NCBI GenBank assembly: GCA_947652115.1 | Contig: OX393568.1 | Span: forward strand, 6,240,320 to 6,304,319 | Reading direction: 5' to 3' | Length of the DNA: 64,000 nucleotides | DNA from: Blastomussa wellsi | Taxonomy: Eukaryota > Cnidaria > Anthozoa > Scleractinia > Plerogyridae | Shown here: piece after piece, positions 33,101 through 43,600 of the stretch | Layout of the letters: each line of letters starts with the position of its first letter | How positions within the stretch are numbered: the stretch's first letter is position 1 | Notes under the pieces: generated by a model | Database searches by the model: none | What the model was told of the DNA's origin: nothing | What the model saw: the letters and a program-made list of their open reading frames with translations, nothing else | Program-made: the position numbers and the translations under genes

Positions 33101-36100
33101 ATTTCTACAAAATACCAAACAGAAATGATGTCTTATGAATTTCCAAAGACAAAACATGTCAGTCTATCCCAGGCAGTCACTTTAATTAGTTGGAAAACAA
33201 CATGAAAACAGGAAAAGTGCAAAGAACAGTGAGTGGAAAAATTGCAGAGGGGTTTGGGACAAGAAAGTGACTGTCTTCTACCTATGCCTTTATTTTTTGT
33301 CATGCATTTTAAATTCAAAATTTACGACAATCCCCGTCTTTCATAGTCCTTTCCCTCCAGGGCATGTTAACTTACCAATCATAATGGGAGTTTCTTGAGT
33401 CTGAAAATGATGCAGCAAATCTCTTCCTTTAGCCCGCATTTCCGCTCCTGTGCTCACAAACATAATTTTTGACGTGACCCCCAGGAGATGCTCCAGGCAC
33501 ATGCTGACCTCAAAGGAACCTATCCACTGCCGAGACCCCACAAATTCTTCACCTTTGTCTTGAAGATCGACAAGAGCCTGCTGGATTTCTCTGTGGCTTG
33601 GAACAGGCTTTGATGTGTAGCCCTGGTGCCGAAACCAGGAAGCAATGGTTTGAAGTGATCGATATGCACAACCCCAACCCTGAGTGAAACAAAATGAACC
33701 AATTTTACTTATTCTGGCTCCAACACTCTTGAACTCATACGACCCGTAAATGCTTTTAAAATACTACTTGTATGAGTTGCAAAGCAGTGGTTGTAGTTGT
33801 AATTGTATTGGTGAAGTGTATATCATTAGTCAGGAACTTGTCTTCCATCTCCCTCATTACTCATTAGGGAGCTAAAGCAATGATGACGGCAGTGGCGAAG
33901 ACAACACCTAGTTAAAAATGAATTTACATTTTACGTACGACTGCTGAGATGTATTGGATGCATCTATCGCTTGCAAACATAGCTCTTGTAGAAAATATAA
34001 GGACAGTGTTTATTTTCAAACAGAAACACGTAAATTTAGCTTTCGGGGTTCACATTCTGCAAAGTACTCAGAATTTGGTCATTCCATGTTGTTGTTTTGC
34101 AGAGGATGGCAAAGAAATGTAAAAAGAATTATAATGCATATTCTACTGCCCATTACATATTTTGTTTTATTATATATATAGCGACAATTTTAGGTAATAA
34201 ACCTTGCAGATAGAATTCTATATCTGCTATATTTTCACATGTGAGAAAAGCGATACGTCCAATCAGCTTCGCGTATAGCTTTCTTCACATGTGAAAAATA
34301 TAACCAATCAGCATCAAGAGTAGAACGACCTAACCAATCAGAGCGCGGGAATTCAAATGGTTTCCAACGAGGTTGTGAAAACAACACGCTGCAAGTTTGC
34401 AAGCTCTCGAAGACAGTTTATGTTTTGGCTACAAATTTTGTACTTTTGAGAACTTTATGGAAAGGAAAGCCATCAGAAACACGCCAAGCAAAACCTTGAG
34501 AACACAGTTATGATATGGAAATGCTAAAATCATTCTCCAGGCGGAGCGAAGACAAACTAAATGTCGATAAGGGAAAGCCAAGAAATGAAAGACTTTCATT
34601 GTAGCTTTGATACAACGCAGCCGTGGACGTTCTAAGAAAATTCAAGCACTCTTGGGAACACCAGGGTAAAGTACATATTTCACTTTTGAATATGGATTTA
34701 CGTCGTAATTATTGTTTAATGAACCGACTCCTTGTGTTATCACAACTTTTGTTCAAAAATTCGCCAGTTGATTTGCGTGCAGTAGTTGATTCACTTATGG
34801 CGACGTTTCTCGATGCGATAGCAAAAGCTTTTCTTTTAAAAAGAATGAACACAGTGTGTTTTATACCGCTATTTAAATAAAGTTCTTGTTTACGATAGCT
34901 TGTCGTCGCCGTAATTTTTCTTTTCTATTTAAAAGAGATCTCACTTGGAAAGCCATCAGAATGCATTTGCAGCTTTGTTTTCCTTGCGCTGCGTTTAACT
35001 CTTTAATTATAGACTGGATAGCATAGAAAGTGCTTTGTACGGACTATTATTCACTCGTCGCAAAACTTTGGAACTCATGAATAAAAATCCGTACGTTGCA
35101 CTTTCTGTGAAGTAATCTATATTAGTGACATTCTCGTTGGCGTTAATGTCGTGGTTTGCTTAAGCTCCTTATTGGGAAATGAATGGGTCCATCCTAACTC
35201 CAGGACTCCCTTTTGACCAAAAGAGGGACCCATTTCACATTTGCCCAAATGGCAAACTGTTCTGATATTTTACTTTCCAACCCTGATGACATGACACCCT
35301 TGACAGCACTGAGAGACTGGTTCCTACTTACATCATCATTAAAGTTATCTTGCATGTAATGGTGGTAGGCATACGTTCCATTCACCACCGCTACAGTGCC
35401 GCACACACCTGAAAACAATGTTAGTTGAATCATCTTAGCTTCACACTCAAGCTATAAATTTCCTTACGGCAGATTGCCATACATATTTCAGCATTGTAAC
35501 GGGAATTTGGCAGCACTCAGAAGTTTGTTTCTTCTTCGTTTTTGTTAGTACAAAATACTGTACATTTTTGTATAGTCCATAGAAACAAAGTCCATTTTGC
35601 ACCGGCTTATTAGAGGGTCAGGTGTCTTGCCCAAGAACAACAAGAAAAGCAAGGACATAGCTGGGCTTACATTCTCAATCACAAGTGCAAGTTTAATAAC
35701 GCCTCCAACACTGTTAGTACAGCTAAGTACTGTCATGTCAACATGGCTGCGTGGTTTAGAGCTACCCCCTCCCCCAAGAAAAAAACGAGGTTTGATATAC
35801 GAGACATAGACACTACTTTTAATGAATGTGACATTCGTAATAGTACAAAATTAATGTTCTTCAAAGTCATACGGTTTTGCTTTTCATTTCGTCGATAGAA
35901 ATATCCATGTGAGCAGATAGGTGCTTCACTATATTAAGTTCCTCTAACGTTTCAAAAATGTTTTTTGAATTTTTACCAATAAAGTTTGGGTTAACTATAA
36001 ATAAAGACAGTGTCATTTTGAGGCCAAAAATTGATAAACGAGATAAGTGCCCCCTTCAAATAAGCAACCCCTTCGAATTAGCACCCCCCAGAGCAAGCCC

Positions 36101-39100
36101 TTAAATCTTCCTTTATTTTCCTTCTCCATTTCCCCAACTATGTCCAATGCAAAAAAGACAAAACTCGGGCGATGAGATCTTTTTCGGCGTTTTGCAAGGG
36201 CTCATTGCCAACATATGTCAACACGACAAATGGTAATTCTTATCTTATCACCGGTTCCAATCTGGGTTCCCATGTCAATCATTAGTACAGTGGTGTTGTG
36301 CATACATGTACACGTGAGTCGTATTCTATCAGTGAATTTAATTGGTCAACAACATAACAAAAGTTTTGACCTCATGGAAATCATTTCTCAGCTTGCTTTC
36401 GCAGATGGTTTTTTTCAGCGGGGTGAAACGAGAGCCGAAAAGATCGTCTGCTCTCGTAGGCTACCCGGGCACTAATTCAAGCATTTATGATAACTGTTTC
36501 TTCTGTTTAAGAGGCATGCCTGGAAAATAGTTAGTTTACAATCCATTCACATATTTTTAACTATAACTATTTACTGCTCAGACAAGTAGCCTTGACAGTG
36601 AAGGTCCCTAGATAAATTCCCTTACCTCCAGCAAGCCCGGCATGAGGGTTTGTCAAGTAGACACCTACAACCAAAAACAAAATAATGAGAAGCAAATTAG
36701 AAAGAAGCACAAGCTACACTGAATTTTTTAAACTTCAAACAGTACGATAAGACTGGCATGGGGTATGCCATCACTCTTACACCAGGGACAGAAACATTCG
36801 ATTTACACCTTTCTAACTCAACAGTGCAATGAGAAATGCAGCAAATTTTAAGCGTCTTGTAAATCTTGGCTGTTTTAGCCCTATTCAGAATCATGGATAA
36901 CCTCCATAAGCTGACTGTCATCTAGTTTTGACAAAATGACATTTTAAGCTTCCATACGTTTTACCTGAAATAATTTTTGGAATTTTTAGCATTTATATCT
37001 TCTAATTCTTACACGGCATGTCTGAAAACCAGCTTGCTGAACCATTTACAGTGTTTTAAATAAAGTTGATTTATTGATTGATCAACTGTTGGGTCTGAAT
37101 AACAAAGACCAACTGTGTTTACTTTTTGTTATACATTTCATTTTGATAACACTGTCCTAAATTTAGTGTCATTGTTTTAAAGGCAGCAATTGAAAGATGT
37201 GTTACACCAACAAATGATGTTTCTACTGCCCTATAATTCTTCTGGTATACCTTGTTGACGTTCACTTTCAAACACATATCTGTTGGATGGCCGCATAAGA
37301 GGTCTGTTTACTGGCAGAAGAAGTCGCTTGTGTAATTCCAACCTGTATGATACTGCCAAAAAAATAATTTTGGTCGACTTTTGTCCTATGTCCAAGTTAC
37401 TGTTACTCCTATCCTGCTCCTCTACATCACGCATGTCAAATATCAAAAAATTACAACAATGTAATGTCAAATGCAAGTAACCAACTTCAAGATGCAAACA
37501 CCACATATACACTGTAGCTTCAGTTGGTAACTTATTCCTAACTGTAATAAGTGCCTATGAATGCCTATGAATTGGTTTTGTATTTAGTTTTAAATTTTAC
37601 CTTATGAAATGCATGATTCCAAAGTTTGAGATGTCTGGCGTTAAAAGTAATGATTTTGCAAGCCTTCAAAGTTGAGCCATTTTGCCATCAAAAATGGTAT
37701 TTGAATCACGCAGTCAAAATACCATGTGACAACAACCTCTGACGTCATTTGTGTGATAAAACACATTCTCACAATCATTCTCAGTTTCTATTTCCTCAGG
37801 GTTGCTGGATCTTTCAGAAAAATCGCCCATTTCTGAATCGCTCGACATGTTTCTCACATCATCACTCCTCGCTGACAAGAAACTTTCATCGTGCAAGCAA
37901 GAGTTTGGCACCAAAAATACCACCGCATGGTATTTTTGGACCCATTCCCCCTGACCATTTTTGGAGGGCAAAATGCTCAACTTTGAAGGCTTGTAAAATC
38001 GTTGCTTTTAATCCCAGAGGTCTCAAACTCTGGAATCACGTATTTCACAAAGTAAATTTTAAAACAAAGCACAAAAAATTCACTTCATAGGCACTTCAAA
38101 TAAGACTGAACTGGCCTACATAATGTGCTTACCGAGGTCCTCATCATCTATCATTTCACCATCTCTTGTTATGGTGGGATAAACAGTGGTCACCAAATGA
38201 CAAAACACAGGAAGTTTGAAGTGATGCACTTTAACAACAGCTAACAAGTCTCCCTTTTAAGAGATGTGGAAAGATAGTTTCAGACATGATTTCTAATTCT
38301 CCCAACTTGATGGTGAGTCTCCCATTTTGACATTCTACCTCCAGCTCTCCTGATGTTTATAAAAAACTCTCAATTTATAAAAAAATCAAAAAACTCAACA
38401 TTGAAATGGCATCAACAGAAACTCGGAAGTCGCAGGGTCGGGAGTCCCAGATGGGATTTGAACCCACGACCCTCCGTGATCTAGTCGGATGCTCTAACCG
38501 CTGAGCTACTGGAGACTATGGTGAGCAAGGGTCAAATGTGGGTCTTGACTGGAACTGCATCACACAGTTACTCAGTCAAATGATGACATGCACACAGCCA
38601 CATAGCTCTCAACTGCATCACGCAGTCACATTAAAGCATATAGAGGTTGTGACCAACCAACCTCCAAGTCCCATCTGGGACTCGGATTTTTCCAAGTTTC
38701 TGTTGATGCCATTTCAATGTTGATTTATTTCTCTCATTGCTTAATCGAAAAACTAGGGAAAAAAATGGCTAAATTTGATCTGTGAAACATACACACTACA
38801 TAATTATGTGTGTACAAGACCTTATAGAACTTAGAAATTGATACCAAAATGTAGGAAATAGGACAAGCTTGTTACTTTTGTCAGGCATATAGTTTATTTG
38901 TGTCCCTCGTAGCATTATGTCTACAATTTTCCCATTTATAACAAACAGACTGAATTTTCTCGCTTAGCGTGAAACCTGTACTTCAAATCTTGCTGTTTGC
39001 TTGTATGCACCTAAATGGTTTTTCCACATCAAGAGTTCTGATTGTCCAATAGTAGCAATTAAGCAGATACGGTATATACGAATGAAGCCATAACACTACT

Positions 39101-40587
39101 GGAACAAAGACCTGAAGAGAAAATTTCAGGCTTTGAACGGGATTCAAACCCATGGCCTCTGCGTTATCGGTACAGTGCTCTACCAACTGAGCTATCAAAG
39201 CCACATGAGAGTGGCCGTATGTGGGAAAGCCCTTAAAGTGGACGAAATACCTGGCGGGGTATGGTGAATAACAAATTAATGAATGTCCAACAGTAGCAAT
39301 TAAGCAGATACAGTTTATATGCGAATGAAGCCATAACACTACTGGAACAAAGACCTGACCCATTAAAAGCTTGAAATTTTCTTTTCAGGTCTTTGTTCCA
39401 GTAGTGTTATGGCTGCATTCGCATATAAACTGTAACCTGATTGGTTTAAATTCATCGGATGATGATGAACATGAACCAATCAGTGGCCTGCCTGAGTCAT
39501 TTGTGGAACCACAGAGTGTCTGTTTTCACGAGGCCGAATTTCAATTTGGTTCCATATATTTATTTGATAATAACAGTATTTTACATAATCAAAGTTCATC
39601 AAAAAATACTCTGCCGTGAGTTGTATTTTCAACTCTCTTCTAAGTGTTTGGAAATGTGATGAAACACTGTCGCGTGTGTTTGGTATATTACATCAAACTC
39701 TTACCAGAGACAGGTGCACTGAAAGTTCCTTGTCTAATAATTAACAGAAAAATGCCACCCATGGTTTATACCTAGACCTCTTGACAAAAACTTTTTTCCT
39801 AGCTTGGGCCTGAAATTTAGCGACCAGTTCACTTTTTTAACAAGAAGCCACCTTGTCACACAACAAAACAATTTGAAGAGTACCTTTGAAAACTGTGTCA
39901 TGGCAGAGGCCATTTTTCGTAGCTGACTCTTCATTGCAGAAATAAATAGCTTTGGCAGGCTTGCTAAAGAAGTGCTCCTTGATACATTCAACACTACATC
40001 AAGTGCAAGGTTGAACTTGGTTTGAGAAAAGACGGCTGTAAAATAATGACCAAAAAAAATAAAATAATCAAAATCAATTGTAAGTTACAGTCATTCCTTG
40101 TCTTGTCATATTAATCATTTAAAGTGCACCTAACCCCCAATTTAAGGCACCCAGTGGCCGAAAATTGACCAATACTATCGGCTGATGCTTGATCGACTCA
40201 ATCAACATCTAGATAGAGACTTGGTTGATTTGTTGGCTGAGATATCGGCCGACAAGCTTTATCGACTGGCAGTTAATCAATACATTGGCTGACAGTTTGG
40301 CAATACCGTCCCTCAATATGCGAGCCTACATGTCAATCGACAAGCCACCATCTACTCAATTTTTTCTCACTTGCATTGCCCACTACACTGGCGGCCATTT
40401 GAATGATAATCTGGAAATAATCGGTTAGTGCACCCATGTGTTAAACAAAGGATATAGCTGTTGTGGTTTAAATTTATCCCTGGTTTAAATTTTTTTAAAC
40501 CAGTTTGATATTGATTTCCCTTTGTTTCAGATTATGCTAATCAACATGAGACAAAGGGAAATAAAAATCAAACTGGTTAAAAATATT

Positions 40588-40618
<31 letters not shown>

Positions 40619-43600
40619 AGCCAACACAAGAAAAGAAAGTTAACAAGATACAATTATACCGCTGACAGTCGACCGACAATCGACCTATACACTGCCAAGA
40701 ATTTATCATATCAAAACAGTCAAAGGTATCAACCGAGTGTCAACTGATATACTGACTGAGTGTTGATCAAGTATTGACTGACTTGTCAACCAAGTATTGG
40801 CATGTCAACCACCATGTATATCAACTGACTCGCAGTCAAGTGTCACTCAATATTTCAGTTGACATGTCAATCGATACTTGGCTGATAGCATCAGTCAATA
40901 CTTGTCCGACGGGGGTCCCTAAAGTACACATGATCCAAAATGTTTTGTGATATTTAAAAACAAAAGAAATGATTCATCTACCTTGCCTGTATTGAATAAC
41001 TGGAACAGTTGCTTCATTATTACTCTTAGTGTCTGTCAGCTGGTTCAGGTATCTAACATCCAATGCATCCTGCAGTAGAATGAAAACAGCATTTTAAATA
41101 CTGACAATTAGAAACCAAACATTGTTAGCGAACTCACTATTTCACAAGATTAAAGTCTTCTGCAAATGCACCATCATTAGATGCAGTGGCCTAATTGTTA
41201 GTGAGCTGGAATTCGAATTGGATGGTCCAGGATTCAAACCAAGGCAGTACATTGTGTTCTTGGGCCTCATGCTGGGGGGGGGGGACTAGAACTAGCATCT
41301 CATCCTGGGGGGTAGTAGAAATACTCCTAGCCACTTTATGCTACGCAAACTAACAGAGATAAGCTCCGGCCTGATGGGCCACTAGGCTGGTATGCAGTTA
41401 TCTACCTTTTACCACCATTGGTTACCTTGCAGTACTTTGTACGTTATGTTATCACAACAATGATATTATTCCTTCTGCATGTATTTCTGGGCAAATAGAT
41501 GCTGAAACAAATTAACAGTTAAATGGAAACATGTAGCATAAACTTGTAACTAAAAAACATTCAAACCTTAACCTTCATTACATTTGCAGAGGACACAATT
41601 TTTCCACTTTTCTGTTTGTTTTTGTTCTTTCCAGATCCATGAGGGTTTTGTTTCTTGTCCTGGCCAGACTCTGTCTTTACCAAAAGTGTTTCACAAGTTT
41701 CCAATTCATCACTTTCATTATCCTCACTTTTAAGCAACATGTTAAAATCTTTAACATGAAAAACTGTAGATGTGCTGTCCAATTTCTTACATGAATTCTC
41801 AATTTTATTTGCGATTTCTGAAGCACCTATAAGGGACACAAGGTATGAGAATGGTCAAAGCCATCAGACAATAATTATTGTCAAAAAGTTAAAATCAATC
41901 AAAACTTTCTCCCGTGACAACAGTATGGTATGCATTGTACACAAGTTCAATAATTCAAGCATACCATTTTTATCCTTTTCAATGCATATCGGTATGTTTG
42001 CTTGAAGTCTAAAAGAAATCCTTTTTTCTAGAAATTCTCCAAGGATATCTGCTTCTTGGTATTCACACTGAGACACAGTTCCAAGATCCTCATTATAAAT
42101 AAAACATCTTTTGCTGTCACTCTCACTGGCAGTACAATGTTGTAATACCACTAACGTTGTACTGGTGGAGAAAGTTTCCTATGACAAAAAAAGCAAAAAA
42201 ATTATTACAGGGCGACACGTCTTAGTGTGGCCACCCAACAAATTTTTTGACAAGTTATAATTAGCCAATCAGAGAGAGCGAATTTAATTGAGATGTACTG
42301 CCTCCTTGCAATGTTCAAAGCTGTTGTCACGAAACCTATCCCGCTTTTAACAAGGAGATGGGACAACCCAAACAAATTTGCACTCTCGGATTGGCTAACT
42401 TGTCAAAAAAGTTTGTTGGGTGGCCACACTAAGGCGCATCATGCTGATTATTACAGTGAAACTAATTAAGAAAACTGTGAACATCAGAAAATTAATATTC
42501 ATAGTTGTTATTGTGTTACAAGGAAAATGCCAATCAGGTGTGAGAAAACAAGACCGCAAACCTCAACAGTAAATAGTTTGCGGTTTTGAGGTTTCTTTGT
42601 GTGAACTTTATTGTGATTGGTCACCACACAATCAACATTCCAGAAATATTACAGGTGTTCACGGTTTTCTTAGCTTGACAGTGATAATTATATTTACTAA
42701 TAGTTTTATTGAAATAGGAGGAATTTACATATTATTTGGCAAAACTTCAGCTGACATGTACTGAAAGAATTTAACAACCTGATCACACTTGTGAAACAAA
42801 TGCAAGCACAACCATAAGGATATTTACACTTGTAATAAGCACAATGGATGGCAAACACAAGCTGAAGCACAGTGCTCTTAAATTCTCTTGGAAACTGTAG
42901 ATAAGAGTAACATCAACACCCGAAATTGCACACGTACAAGCTGGTACTAATACTATTGGATTATTAGCTCTAATGTATTTCTCACCTTTGTCAATATTCC
43001 ATCAAAGACCTTTTTAAGTTCGTGGGCCTCAAGATGTGTGGGTTTCATACAAGCATAATAAATACCACAAAGATTTACCCCTAGGTGAACACAAAGAGAA
43101 AAAATAGTAAAATGATTGGTGAAAATGAAGATACATTATCAGGGAAGGATCAAAAGTTAGGACGACAGATGGACAGTTGTGTAGCTTGAACTTAATTGAA
43201 TGCAATTGATTGATTGGGTTTGATTTGTTCAATAATCATTGGGTAATTACATCACCCGAGTCAACGCAGAGCCCAAGTAAAATGTCACTCTGGTTACTTC
43301 TTTTCAACCACTGATGAGGCTTAGAATAAAATTTTTGTTTTTGCCAAATTCTTGCATGGTCCAACTTCAACACCTTCAACACCAAATGCTTGAAGGAACC
43401 AATGGTTTCCTCCTTCAAGCATTCAGTGTTGAACAGAAGTAGCACTTTATTGGACCAGGTAAAAATTTGGCAAAAACAAAATCCTCATGGTCAAAAAGAA
43501 GCAACACAAGAGCGACATTTTTGTGATTTTTTTATATAATGCCTATGAAAACAAACTGCCGATCAGTGACTTGGTCAATTGCAATTGACTTGGACTCAGA

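Noticed and set aside
37714..37980. 88-codon minus-strand frame
   Set aside because: Not called as a gene: it lies between the TIRs of a non-autonomous element and has only an acidic Ser-rich stretch. Kept as a finding only.
38240..38240. Alternative acceptor for the UFSP2 exon ending at 38133 (start at 38240)
   Set aside because: It would break the phase with the preceding exon (39884). The acceptor giving start 38253 keeps the frame and adds [12 protein letters not shown], which aligns better with the family.
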